DNA of 64,000 nucleotides, taken from Phialophora verrucosa (Eukaryota; Ascomycota; Eurotiomycetes; Chaetothyriales; Herpotrichiellaceae). The stretch is taken from positions 248,001 through 312,000 of the forward strand of contig MSED01000014.1 of assembly GCA_002099365.1 (NCBI GenBank), in the 5' to 3' direction. Under the pieces are notes generated by a model. That model saw nothing but the letters and a program-made list of their open reading frames with translations. It searched no databases and was not told where the DNA came from. Each line of letters starts with the position of its first letter. Position 1 is the stretch's first letter. The translations under genes were made by a program, and so were the position numbers. Of the stretch, positions 1-10,891 are shown one piece after another.

Positions 1-678
1 GAGGTCTTTGGGTGCACGATGCCGCCTTGGTTTGAGAGAGACATGTATGAGCCAGTGAGGACGTTGCCGGCGATGGTCTGGCGGAAGACTTCGACGCCCA
101 GGGTGTCTGCGATGATTTCTTCGGTTTCGCGCTCGAGGTCCGGGTGAACTAGGGCAACGTGGTCGTCTGCGCAGATCGTCAGTTAGTCGCGCGTCTATAA
201 AGTGAAGTTTTTGTCCCTGTGCGAGCGAAAAGAAAGAAATGAGGGAAAGGTGTGCACATACTGCAACAAACCACGTTCCCTAGTGCCGACAACCGCTCCT
301 CAATCCTCTCCACCTTGACTTTGTCCGGCAGTGTGTTTCTTAGGTGTTGTAGCTCTTGGTCGGTCGTCGAGGTAGGAACCAGCAGACCGTTCTTGTTCCC
401 AGACGTTAAGCGGCCGACGATCCGGGTGCCGGAAATGGTACATCTTGCGATAGGGATCAGGTCTGCGAGTTCGGATTCGAAGATGGAGTAGAAATTCTCG
501 GAGGCGCCAATGGCGACGAGGCAGTATGAGTTTGTGAGATTGGCGAAGACGCCCACCTCGTTGGAGTTTTCAAACTACATGATACACGCACGTCAGCGTT
601 CTGTCCTGTCCTTGTCTGGTCTTGACGCCCAGAAGTAGTAGGTGACTTGCGCGCGCGTACCTGTGCTCTGACTGCCAT
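1..678 (-). CDS. TIF6: Eukaryotic translation initiation factor 6 (60S anti-association factor), 3' part outside window
   Basis: This is eIF6, which binds the 60S ribosomal subunit, blocks premature 40S joining and is needed for 60S biogenesis in the nucleolus. Three exons can be read: 678-661 (MAVRAQ), 574-262 and 166 to the window edge. Introns begin GTACGC and GTATGT and end TAG and CAG, and phases agree. The joined protein shows the family landmarks ENSNEVGVFANLTNSYCLVA, SGTRIVGRLTSGNKNGLLVP and ALGNVVCCNDHVALVHPDLE, typical of the N-terminal half of the roughly 245-residue pentein-fold protein. The rest of the gene lies left of the window, so it is partial, not broken. The start is firm because MAVRAQ is the conserved eIF6 N-terminus. 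Confidence 0.95.
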
Positions 679-1428
679 GGTTGCCCGGGCGATGTAATGG
701 TTCTGCTACGTCGATTTGTTTTATGTGGTTGGCCAGTGAAAGGAGCGCGAGCGAGGATGAGTGCGTGGGAGCAAAGCGGGGTGGGAATGTCACTGGTTGA
801 TTATTTGCGTGTGTGCGCGGTACAACGAAGGCGGTGACCTTCAAGCGGCAGTCCAGTCGTGGATCTTCCAAGCTCTTATATCTGTCGCTGTGAGCGGTGT
901 TCGCCAGGCGTTGACGAAAGCGCAAGAAGACAGGGTGTGAATCATTCTGCACGGGCTCAATCCCCAGATAGTCTGGTTGTAATCGGGCAGGCGACTTTTG
1001 TGGCAAGCCCAGCCCGTCCATCCAATCAATGACGACAATTGCCTGGTTCGTCCGCCGCCACAGAAACTGAAGAGTCATCGCTCTGCCTCTTCTTCCACTT
1101 ACTACATTTGTCTCCTGCTAAAAACGACCACTCATGCCTGCTTCACCACTATGACTCCTTCTTAGACACTTGTGAGGTATTAGCGGGCGGGCGAGCACAT
1201 AGTGGGCGTCTTTCACGATGTTGATGTCATGGGACGGAAGGCCTCTGAAATGGGTTTCATTTTCAGACTGCGCCGGAAAATATACGGCTGGCACAATGCC
1301 CTCCCCACGGCGCACCCATGCTTCTATGTCCAGGTTCTCCCCGAACTTTTCGAATCGTCTACTCCCGAACATCTCCTTGCAAAGCAGAAGATCTGTTTTG
1401 AGAACCTCGCGCCGGCCTAGCCTAGCTT
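679..1428. other. Intergenic: TIF6 promoter side and 3' flank of the CetA-like gene
   Basis: I see no supported gene here. Open frames on both strands are short, have no family resemblance and lack consistent splice structure. The part nearest 678 should hold the TIF6 promoter. Confidence 0.5.
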
Positions 1429-2052
1429 TCACAGACACAGCTGCAAACCAAGGATTGCGTCGTCATAGCAAGCCCTCATGGCCTGCTCGTCGTCGTTCCA
1501 GACCTGGTATGCCTGGTTGCAGGAGACGTCGTTCTTGTCGCACCAAGCGTCGAAGCAGCGATTCAAGGTCTTGCCGGGATCTTTGGCGTCAACGGAATGC
1601 AGCATGAAGCCCTCGCCGACGAAAGGAGTCCCGGCGACATTGCTGACGTCGAAGTAGACCTTCCCTTGGCCCTGCTCCCATGTCCACTCCAACTGGGTTA
1701 CCAGGATCGGAGACGCGTCTGGATCTCTGGTGCACCTGCGAACTTCTGTTAGCTCGTCATAAGGTCGGTATTAGGGGAGAAGATGGAGTCACATGATGGT
1801 CATGCCGGTGCCCGATGGGTGATCCTCGAACTTGACCGTGATGTTATGGCTCGGCTCTAACTTGTCCCAATGGACTCCTTTGCACTGGCCCGGAGGGGTT
1901 CCGGGAGCGCATCCCTCGACAGTACAACAGTAGACGTCGAAGTCTTTGCACCACTGCCAGACGTTGGCGGTGCCGTACGCGTCTGTGGCCTTGAAGAAAG
2001 CAAAAAGCATGATTGTGGTCGCGAAGAAGCTGATGACTGAGGAGGTACGCAT
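1429..2052 (-). CDS. Small secreted CetA/BYS1-like (thaumatin-like) protein
   Basis: Two exons, 2052-1793 and 1735-1429, are joined by a 57-nt intron (GTGACT to CGCAG) with matching phase and give 188 residues. The N-terminus is a signal peptide: MRTSS followed by a hydrophobic run, with likely cleavage after TDA. The mature part is Cys-rich (WQWCKDFDVYCC, GCAPG, CFDAWC, ACYDD). It carries VYFDVSNVAGTPFVGEGF, which resembles the YDLSNVNGDPF signature of the CetA/Bys1 family of small thaumatin-like proteins found in conidia and yeast-phase cells. Members are secreted or wall-associated; their biochemical role is unclear. Family assignment rests on this motif and the cysteine spacing, so it is moderately sure. 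A generic small secreted protein is the alternative. Confidence 0.75.
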
Positions 2053-3660
2053 CTTTGCTGATGTGTCGATCTGGAGGACAGAGATCGATCTGCACCCTGT
2101 CAGTACTAATGCCCATCTTCGTTCCAGCCTTTCTACTTACTTGTTGCAGGATTTCTGGGATCAGAGTGTTGCCGCTTGTCGTGGGTGAGCTACTTGTATG
2201 TGGTGCTCTAGCTATACAGCTAAGGATATGCTATAGTGGCTCGTGCGAAAGCGTTTGAGTGAGCAAGTAAGTTTGTCGTCGTTCTGTCGATGGGGAAAGA
2301 AAGCTAAGTTGAAAGGGCCCGAGCCAGGGGTATATTTATACGCGCAGAAAGTCGCGATTCACATTCTGCAGAGGCAGGAGGTCGAGCTGGCCTCGTGAGC
2401 TGATCCTGTGAAGAGCTCCAGGGTGACAATGCCATGGTTGTTGCACAGTAACTGCGAGGTACCGTGCTCGGCTTTGGTCATCTGCGATTCCCAGTGACAG
2501 ATGCATCACAACACCGACTCAGCAAGGCTCAGTTGGTAAGGGGAAAGCAGCACGTGGGCTGGACGGGCTGTTTGTGAAAGATGCTTCACCCTGCTGCTGT
2601 AAGTCGAGGTTGGAGCTCGCAACGGCTGTCACTCACCCTCAAGAAGTGTATGCACGGCTCATGCTCTCCCGAGAATGAGCCCATAATCAATCTTCAACAT
2701 TGCATCCCGGAGATATATGTCACTGTGGTCTACTTAGACGAACTCATTCACCGAAGTGAACTTGCCTCGATATGTTGGAACGGTATTGTTTGGAAATGTA
2801 TCTATGGGAGGGTGATTGACCTCTGCAACCGTCATCCGAGTCACAAGGGTTCGTATATCGCGAGAGTGAAGTATGCCGGATGCGAGGAGGAGGGTGTTTG
2901 GTCCTGCCGTATACACCAATTGTCGCAGAGACAATTGCCGGCTATTTAACATGAGACCTGAAGAAGAGACCGGAACTTAGAACTCTTAAAGTCAGCCCGG
3001 GAGTATCGTTATATAAATCCATACAGAAGTAGCAAGCCAGTGTCTTCCGTTGGTTTTTGCAAGCATTCCGTCTACACAAACACGGGCATCAAGCAAGAAC
3101 AATCGAAAGCACTGATGAGCACGAAGCGACGATTGGAATGCCGCCGCCCCCACCAGCAAGCAGCAATTCTATCTTGACGGCCATTCCATTTGACACTTTG
3201 AGCCACGCGATTCACACGGTTATTGTGCAGAAGTGCGCCCCTGCCTTACTAGTGAACAGATGAGATTATACAGAATCAAACGCATCTCCTACCCAGTCTT
3301 GGGATCTAGGGGCGTAACTAATCCTGACCAGCACGCTTACTTTAGACATATGTCGCACGCGATATACTGATACTATATTTCCTCTGCAATGACATGGGTA
3401 CCGACATGGACAGGGACACGATTGGGCCAGAGAGGAAGAGAGACAGACAGACAAGGGAACACAACGTACCCCGTATATATTATACATCCGGCCCGAATGG
3501 CAGGCTATCAAGAATGAGCGCAGGGAGTGTATCGCGCAGGCACGAATGTCGAACGTTAACCACGACATGCCAAATATCTAGCGTTGACGGCCTTGATGTA
3601 TCCTACAAGTTTGAAATAAGATATCCTACTGAAAGAACCACAAAGACAAACATCGCACCG

Positions 3661-3799
3661 ACCGTGTTTCGCGCCATAGCACTTCTACTGAAGTGCTACT
3701 CTTGCACAAGATATTCTACTACGAAGTTGTGACACAAAAACCTCCCACCGATCGGACCGGACCGTGTTTTACACCCATAACACTTCTACAAAAGTCGTA
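3661..3799. repeat. Diverged duplicate of about 38 bp, spaced 100 bp
   Basis: The segment starting ACCGTGTTTCGCGCCATAGC at 3661 recurs as ACCGTGTTTTACACCCATAA at 3761, and similarity continues through ACTTCTAC to about 3799. Several differences are C-to-T or G-to-A. The first copy also contains a perfect 8-bp inverted repeat (AGCACTTC, four-base loop, GAAGTGCT). I cannot say what it derives from. Confidence 0.45.
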
Positions 3800-4038
3800 T
3801 ATATTAGACTTCCGGGGAACCAAATCATTTCTCGAACCGACAAGACGAGTATATTCTTTAACCTATTTGTCTTATACATATCCTAAATGGACCCAGCGCC
3901 GTATCGCACGAGGCTTTAGAAGGCTGCAGAAGTAATACGCGGTTTGCAGATTTTATACCTACCTATAGTAGACAATCGGGACGGAAGCGCACTCACTCAC
4001 CCACCCGCTCGCGCTGGATACCTCGTCGCACTTTAACC

Positions 4039-4180
4039 AAAGTGTCATGTACTTTATTTCGTTCTTTTGCTAAAGTGTAATGTCCTTACTTCGTTCTTTT
4101 GCCAAAGGGTACTTTCCTTTCTTCGTCCTTTTGCTAAAGTGTCATGTACTTTCCTTCGTTCTTTTGCGGAAGTGTCATCC
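4039..4180. repeat. Four-copy tandem repeat, 32-34 bp unit
   Basis: Four imperfect copies run 4039-4071, 4072-4103, 4104-4135 and 4136-4169, followed by a partial fifth (AAGTGTCATCC). Each begins AAAGKGT and ends in TTCGTYCTTTTGC. It is a minisatellite in non-coding DNA, about 350 bp beyond the lipase stop codon. Confidence 0.85.
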
Positions 4181-4528
4181 CAATACTAATCATATGCTGT
4201 CCCTTCACGGATCGTGTCACGTCAATATCAAACACTGCACCGGCTCGTAGAGGGACTTGCTGGACATCTGCTGACCTTTCATAGCTCACAGTACTCTGGA
4301 CGGGACTTTGAATTCGGATATAATTCCATACCATACGTTAGGTCTCCCTGCTGGTGTGTCCGTTCAGACCAGCAAGAGTTCTTCATACACAAGAATATTA
4401 CAACTATAACTGTATGTCCAGACCAGCACTCTCATGCCCCGGCTCATAGTGATCGCTATGCATCCATGTGTCGTTTCATCGTCAGGTCATTCTTTGACCT
4501 TCGGCCCATTGGCCACTGTTCTTGTACC

Positions 4529-7500
4529 TCAGTCTTCACAGATGCCCTTTTCCAAAGCCGCCAGGGCAGCCTCATAGCTGCCTGGACTATGATCCCCAAA
4601 CATATCCCTCCCAAACCTCAGTTCTCCAAATCTCTTCTCCACATCCCTTACCCATGTCATCCGCACTCGTGTGGCAGGCCGTCCCAGAGCGCGGTAAAGT
4701 TTCTCCGTGCGGTCATCCCTCGAATCATCTGGTCCGAACACAGCCTCCCTTGCGACGTCGGGATCAAGACGGTCGAAGACGCGTGTCGTCTCAACCACGA
4801 AGATCTCTCCCGGCGGCACGAGTTTGTCGTTGATCATCGCGGCACGCAGAGTCTTCAGCGCAGCCCACGCCCAGGTATCCTCTCCGAGCCCGTCACCTGC
4901 CATGTTCTCCGGCGGCGGCGGTCCCTTGGGATTATTGTAGAACGCAGACTTGACGGCGCTGGTGAGACGGTTCCACACACGTGTCCTGAGGGCGCCGAGT
5001 GCATCGGATGTATCGTGCTTGAGGTGCAGTGCTACTGTTCTGAAGTCGTGAAGGATGCCCAAGGAGAGACAGGGCACGATATCTGCATGGTTGACGATGG
5101 TGGTTATTAGACCACAGGTGGCGGATCGGAGGAGTTCCGACATGCACGCCGGTGTGCCGAAGGCGTAGACGTGGATGGGACGGCCAGCAGGGAGGGTGAT
5201 AGGCGGGATGTAGGATGAGTATGGCCCGTCGGTGGGTTGATGGGTGAGCAGTTTCGGTTTGTTGCCCGTGATGAAGGACGTTTTGGAGCCGTCGCAGGAT
5301 GGCTCGGCGATGAGAATGGCGAGAATAGCGGCAACTGCGCCACCAAGGGAGTGCCCGCAGAGGACGAGGCCGTAATCGGGATATTGTTCTAATGTTGCCC
5401 GGATGGTGGCGATGATGCGGCTTCCACTGCCGCCTAGTAGGCGCCGTGCTGACGCATGGATGCCTTTGTGGACTTTGTAACGCTGGCCTTGCCAGAGGAG
5501 ATCGTCATAGTCGCATGTCATGTCCGTAAGGACATCCTCGAAGCCCAAGGTTCCACGACACGTCAGGACAACTGCTTTCGAATCGTCGTCGATCGAGATA
5601 AAATGAATCAGCGGTGATATGGCCGACGGTGACCAGTCAGTATTGCCAGTGACGCCTTTGGGGTCGTAGAAAGAGGACAATAGGATCGTGTCCGGAGGTA
5701 AACCAGTATGGCTCGAGAACGAGCTGTGCTCGTGATGCACATTCAAAGTCATCAATTCCGTGGATTTGCTGAGATCGTCTTCAGAGGTCGTGAGGCCCAT
5801 TACCCTCAGGAAGTTCGACCCATACGAGGCCGATGCAAACCTTGCAAATCGTCGAACTGTTTTTACCAGATGGCGGTCAGGGAATATCCCAGGCACCTTG
5901 CCCTCGTTGATGAGGGAAGCCAATATGCTGTGGTCCTCATAGATGGATTTACGCGGTAGAGGAGTCTTCGGCGCCAGCAGGATAGCCTCCTTCGAATCTC
6001 TGGTGGCCATCGAATAGAGACTAGGCACGAAAGATCGAGACCGCCGGTGATGGACCGTACCAGTGGCCGGGTCGAGCCTCGATTCTGTTTCGTCCAAAGC
6101 CAAACCCAGCTCCGACCGTGTTGGCGTCAGGCCATTCACAACTCGGGTCCGAGTCCGAGTGAATGTGGGTGAGCCCGGCCGGCTGTCGTGTGAGTGTACG
6201 GAATATGTCTCGGTGGTCTGAGATACAATCGAGTCTCTTCTTCTGTGCTGTACAGCAAAGTAATTCGTCGACGACTCCGCCGCACGGTATAGACTTGGAC
6301 TGGGCAAAGGCGTCTGGCCTGCTGAAGCGAAGGCTCGGTGAGGTGTAGAGTCTCCACGAGTAGTCGACGGCGCTCGAGACCTGGGCGCCTGGACTGGTAC
6401 AGACGGTAATGGCTTCTGCGGCTTCGAGGAGGCTCTTTGCATATCCTTGACTGCCGCCGAAGATTGACTTGGGCTGAGTGTTTTCAGTGCTTTCTTCAGC
6501 ACACCACCTTTCTCGCTCTTGGCTGCCAGCGAAGTCTTGTCTTTCTTACCTTTCATCAGGGGGATCCGGCTGGTAGCGGTCGTGCCGGACGAGGACTTGC
6601 TTGAGGGGAGGACAGGCCGACGGCTCTTCTTCTGATTCGCGACGGGTCCATTGGACTTTGGAGGTGACGACGGTGGTGGCGAGGACGACTCAAGGGCTTC
6701 ATCATCTCGCTCGGAGCCGGAGAAGACTGCTGGTTCAATCTGGACGGGTTCATCGACGATTGAAATCCGTTTTGGGGCGCTCCTCATGACGAGCATGTCG
6801 TCGACATCGAGGTGATCAGGTGGTGATCCATGACTAGCTGTCAATCGCAATTGATTAGTCGACGAAGGCATCTCTACGCTGCTTGATCTCTTCAAAGCTG
6901 TGCGAAAGATGACGGTTTGATGAGGCCCGCCCTGTATGCCATTACCAGAGCCTTCATGGTTCAACCTTTCGGCCACCATGACAGTACCAGGCGGGGGGTC
7001 AATGTGAGCTGTGTGACCATCGTAGATATCGACCTTGATTGTCTTCGCTGTTATGGTCTCCGATGTGACGATGGCGCGAGCCCCAGTGGGCAACTGGCTC
7101 ATGATCCTTTCTCGGATTTCCTCGTCGGACAGATTCGTGTGGTCGTCTGTGGACAGGGCGACCGTCTGAGCATCGTACAGGGTACCCCTTTCCAGGGCTT
7201 CAAATTCGTCTTCATCGTCCGGAGAGGCGAACGTCATGGCCGGCCCGCCCACGTTGGTGTTGAGGCTGATCATACCCTTCCTCCTGGTACCCACCACATC
7301 GGCTCTGAAACCCTTGTCATCGATGACAGCATCCCATATTGTCTCTTCGCCGCCGGCATCTCGAAAGTCGAGTTCTGTCTTGCGCCTGCCCCATCTCTGC
7401 AGCAGGACAAATCCAATGGTTCCAATGATGAGATCCAAGTATGTAACCACCTCCCCAGTGCCACCCACTTCGGGCTTGTTAAGCTCGTCTCGGATCAGCG

Positions 7501-8102
7501 TGATGATGGCGGCGACGGCGCGGGAGGATTCGGTGGAGCCGAGAATGGCATTGAGTGTGGCCAAACCTTGGATGGAGAGGCCGGATATCGAGTTCATAAA
7601 GGCTTCTGTCAGGTAAAATCCTGTTGAGGCGACGAAGGAAGTGGTTGAAATGGTCGAGTGCAAGGCAGAGATCTGTCTCGGTGTCAGTCAGCTCAGTCTT
7701 CTGCCCTCCGTGGGTGTTCGAACGTACACTCCTCTCCAACAAGTTCTCGGCCTCAGAACGTCCCAGCTCGCCATTGCTTCGGGCGGAGACGTCCCTTCCC
7801 GCGGCAATGAGGATAGATTCCAGCGCACTCCGACTGACGGACAAGGTCTTGAGAGTGGCCTCCCTGCCGGCGTAGAGACCCCATCCTCCGACTTTGGTGG
7901 CACCACGCACGTAGAAGGAAGTGAGGCCAGTGACTCCGCTTATGATCGCCGCGGCAGGCGCAGGCAGCAGAGTCCGTCCCTGCTGCGGCTGCGCCAGCAC
8001 AATTTCCTTTGGAACATCATCGCCGGAATCCCCATCGGTTTTCTCATCTTCAGAGGCAGGCGAGTTCCCTTTATTCGAACTCCAAAGCATAGTGCAAAGC
8101 AA
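4529..8102 (-). CDS. Large class 3 lipase, sn1-diacylglycerol-lipase-like
   Basis: Two exons, 8102-7728 and 7672-4529, with a 55-nt intron (GTACGT to ACAG), encode 1172 residues. The N-terminal 250 residues are hydrophobic in patches and could anchor the protein in a membrane. A long Ser/Pro/Lys-rich disordered middle follows. The class 3 alpha/beta-hydrolase domain lies in the C-terminal third: LTCRGTLGFEDVLTDM, then nucleophile elbow GHSLGG with Ser at about residue 900, then VYAFGTPACMS and the acidic residue of NHADIVPCLSLG. This arrangement matches fungal relatives of diacylglycerol lipase alpha, which releases the sn-1 fatty acid of diacylglycerol at membranes. ATG at 8102 is chosen because the frame is open and well spliced; ATG at 8090 is an alternative. 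Substrate is inferred. Confidence 0.85.
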
Positions 8103-8844
8103 TGGAAGCGTCAGTACTGGGAGGCGGTGTGAGGGGTAAAGCGCGTAGTGGCTTTACGTCGTGCTCCATGAAGGATGTCGAAGGATCATCGACAGCACAG
8201 GAGAAGCAAGCAGCAGCTGGGAACACGAGTCTGAAAATATCTGTTGGGCTGAGAGGACGAAGGACGCAGGTACGCGTCGGGTTCCTGGCGGGTTGACATG
8301 GGACCGTCTCCGGAAGGGTGAGATAGTCAGGCTCGCAAGCCAGGCCACGTCCACCATGACGTCCATCGCCTTCACATGTGATTTTCTCGCCTCGAATCCC
8401 AGCTGTGCGAACACACATATGGACAGAGAGCAATCTTGGGCCCACAGCGGCGGTTTGGAAAGGAGTGATATGTAACACGTTCTCTATCATCATTGGAGTC
8501 TACGAGCACGAGTACTCGGGGACGTGCCTCGCGCACGGGTGACAAGCCGTCCACACCCCTGTCCGCTGTGCCCCTGTCAGCCCGGTGGCATTCTTTCACA
8601 TGCTCGTCAGAAACATATCAACAAGCAAGTGTAGGGCCGTGCAGATAACCATGTCACCTGGATTTGCTGTCTCATAGCCAGGCTCCCTTGAGCCAAGTAA
8701 TGCCTTAGGAGGCCGAGTCGCTATCATAGTCATGCTAATCAGGGGAGCGCCGCGCTGAAAAATGCCCATCTTGCATACTAATACAGTTCAACAGTCCTTC
8801 GTGTCCGTCGGCACCTCGTCCTCCCTGGTGGCAGTCAAGCTACC
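8103..8844. other. Intergenic: lipase promoter side and 3' flank of Mex67-like gene
   Basis: No supported gene. Short frames here do not resemble proteins. The left part should contain the lipase promoter. Confidence 0.45.
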
Positions 8845-10170
8845 TTACAGTGGCAAAAACCGGTCACTAGGGATCTGGTTCTTTGAATTGATTTCGGTGA
8901 AATTGGCTAATGCCTTGTCGTAATCCCAATGATTTGCTTTCAGACATTCTTCCGTCGAAGCCATGTTCAGCCTCGTCTGAATACTGAATCTGAGGCCCAG
9001 CACTTCGCGTTCCCATACGTCCTGAGGTTTGTCCGGTGTCTTGACTGCAAAAAGAGAGTCCACAGGTATCTCAGGATGCCATGGCCGACTAGGATCAACT
9101 GGGATCTGTGCCGTGGGCACGTCCTTATATCGATCATCGGGTCGAAAGGGTGTTTGTCCTACCCCTATCCCTATCGGTATTCCTGCTGCTGGTGCTGGTT
9201 GCACCGCGGGAAATGGTATCGCACCTTGAATACTCTCCACAGCGGTGTTATTGACCTGTTTGAGTTTGGGATACCACTGTCGTAATATCTGCACTGTGTC
9301 AGGCAGGTAACAGACGGGGTTGCCATCGAGTATTATGTGCTGTAGTTCTCGAAACTTGTCACTGAAGGCGATCAGACTGTTCATGTTGTCAAGTTTATTG
9401 TCGCCCAAGTCGAGGCCCTGTATGCGGGGGAAGAACCGCGACAAGGCCTCGATTATTGTAACGTTGGTGATCTCGTTCTGTCTGAGACTGATCAGGTGCA
9501 CACTTATGTTTCGTTGATGATTGCTCGGCCAGACTTTCGTCTTGCAAACAGTAAAGATCGCTTCCCAGACCTTGGCGCCATCTGTGGCGTTCTGTATGTC
9601 GGGAATTTGTTGAATGCCGGCATGGTTGGCCAGGTTGGTTAGGTTCAGGTGTTTGTCGGCTTCTGTGTAGCAGCTGCGAATGACGGCGGCTATCTTGTCC
9701 GCCACCCCAACCGTGAACAGATCGTCGTTAATGCCGTTGCTTTGCGACCCGAAGCCAGTGTTGTTGTGTTGCCTGTATTGATTGTTTCCATCGGCGCGAG
9801 GGCCGCTCGGGGGGATTTTGTTACCAATGTCGCTTCGCTGTCGTGATTCTTCGATTTTAATCGTAGTTCCGCTCCAATTGCTGCCATCCAACTGGTAGAA
9901 TCGATTTTGGTCCCGTTCCCAGATTTCGATAAAGAGGATATGCACTTTGACGACTCTGTCTGATAAGATTTGGCAACCTGATTTGCTTTTGAGAAACGTT
10001 AGGACCGCAGATTTCTGATCCCGTGCCGGTATTGTCGAGTTTGTCCATCCTTTGACGACCAGCTCTATCGTGGAATTGCCAGAGTGCTGTCCTTCTCCCC
10101 GACCGCCGCCTCGGCCACGTCCTCCTCCATATTGGCCTCCTCCGCGGTACCCGCCCTTCCCGAATGCCAT
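8845..10170 (-). CDS. Mex67/NXF1-like mRNA export factor lacking the NTF2-like domain
   Basis: A single uninterrupted frame of 441 residues. In order: an RG-rich start (residues 1-30), an RNP-like fold (about 33-110), leucine-rich repeats (about 185-305, with LISLRQNEI, GLDLGDNKL and HIILDGNPV), a Pro-rich linker, and a clear TAP-C/UBA-like domain at 390-437 (ECLKANHWDYDKALANFTEI). Family members of about 600-700 residues carry an NTF2-like domain between the repeats and TAP-C. It dimerises with Mtr2/p15 and contacts nuclear pore repeats. Here only about 85 residues separate the two, so that domain is absent. The protein should still bind FG nucleoporins through TAP-C and perhaps RNA. It is probably a paralogue of a full-length Mex67 encoded elsewhere, or a decayed copy with an intact frame. 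Confidence 0.8.
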   Translation of the reverse strand: MAFGKGGYRGGGQYGGGRGRGGGRGEGQHSGNSTIELVVKGWTNSTIPARDQKSAVLTFLKSKSGCQILSDRVVKVHILFIEIWERDQNRFYQLDGSNWSGTTIKIEESRQRSDIGNKIPPSGPRADGNNQYRQHNNTGFGSQSNGINDDLFTVGVADKIAAVIRSCYTEADKHLNLTNLANHAGIQQIPDIQNATDGAKVWEAIFTVCKTKVWPSNHQRNISVHLISLRQNEITNVTIIEALSRFFPRIQGLDLGDNKLDNMNSLIAFSDKFRELQHIILDGNPVCYLPDTVQILRQWYPKLKQVNNTAVESIQGAIPFPAVQPAPAAGIPIGIGVGQTPFRPDDRYKDVPTAQIPVDPSRPWHPEIPVDSLFAVKTPDKPQDVWEREVLGLRFSIQTRLNMASTEECLKANHWDYDKALANFTEINSKNQIPSDRFLPL

Positions 10171-10891
10171 CGTAGATGCCCCGACCTAAAAATTTACAAC
10201 CAAATATCCCTGAATTTGCTAACTCTGGCGTGATTTGGTGTAAATGTCGTGTGTTGGGTGGGCTCGAGACCTGTTCCAGGCCCTTCCAAGGTGCCAAGAA
10301 ACGAGATATTGTTTGTCCGACTACGTTCTCTCAACCCCAGGATGTGACCATACAGTTGTCACTCGTCTGGCAAACGTTGTTGAAATAGGTGATGTGGATG
10401 ATGTGAATAATGATGTACTCGGGTTTGTGAATATGGTCGTGACTGTGGTCTCCAAGATTTCGTATGTGGCGGACGTGTGACGAGGGTGTGTCGAAGGTAG
10501 TCACAGCAGTAGAAATCGCGAAATGCCGCAGGGAGATCCTGCTGCCGGTGGGAGGATGAGACTTGGAGATCGGCGAGGTCACAATGGCCGTGTCTGAGAA
10601 TAGATTGTGTGACAAAGTGAAGATGACATTGAACTTGTCAGGAACAAAAAGAACTTTGTCGTCGTCGGCGGAACTCGACTCCAAAGACCCTGTCAGGCAG
10701 CACCACGTGACCCGCACTAGCCTCGATGCGGAACTTTCACCGGCTAGTCCGCTTTCGGCCGCGCCTCTTTGTCGGCTGGTGCCGTGATTGGTCCGTGATT
10801 GATGGCGGCTTCATGCGGCGTCGCCAGCATACTGTAGTAGTACTCGTACGCTCTGGACATGTTCATGTTCCTTCAATCTACGTGTCATGCT
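10171..10891. other. Intergenic between Mex67-like gene and VPS53
   Basis: Both flanking genes are on the minus strand. No gene is supported. One TACTCGTA octamer lies at 10841-10848. Confidence 0.45.

Larger units (their letters stand above)
2053..4528. other. Gene-free stretch with degenerate repeats
   Basis: About 2.5 kb between the CetA-like gene and the lipase. No frame looks like a protein. The right half (about 3300-4200) looks richer in A and T than the surrounding genes and holds two small repeat systems, listed separately, so it may be a decayed mobile element. The stretch just above 2052 should be the promoter of the secreted-protein gene; TATATTTATA occurs at about 2330-2340 in the orientation of either strand. 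Confidence 0.5.
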
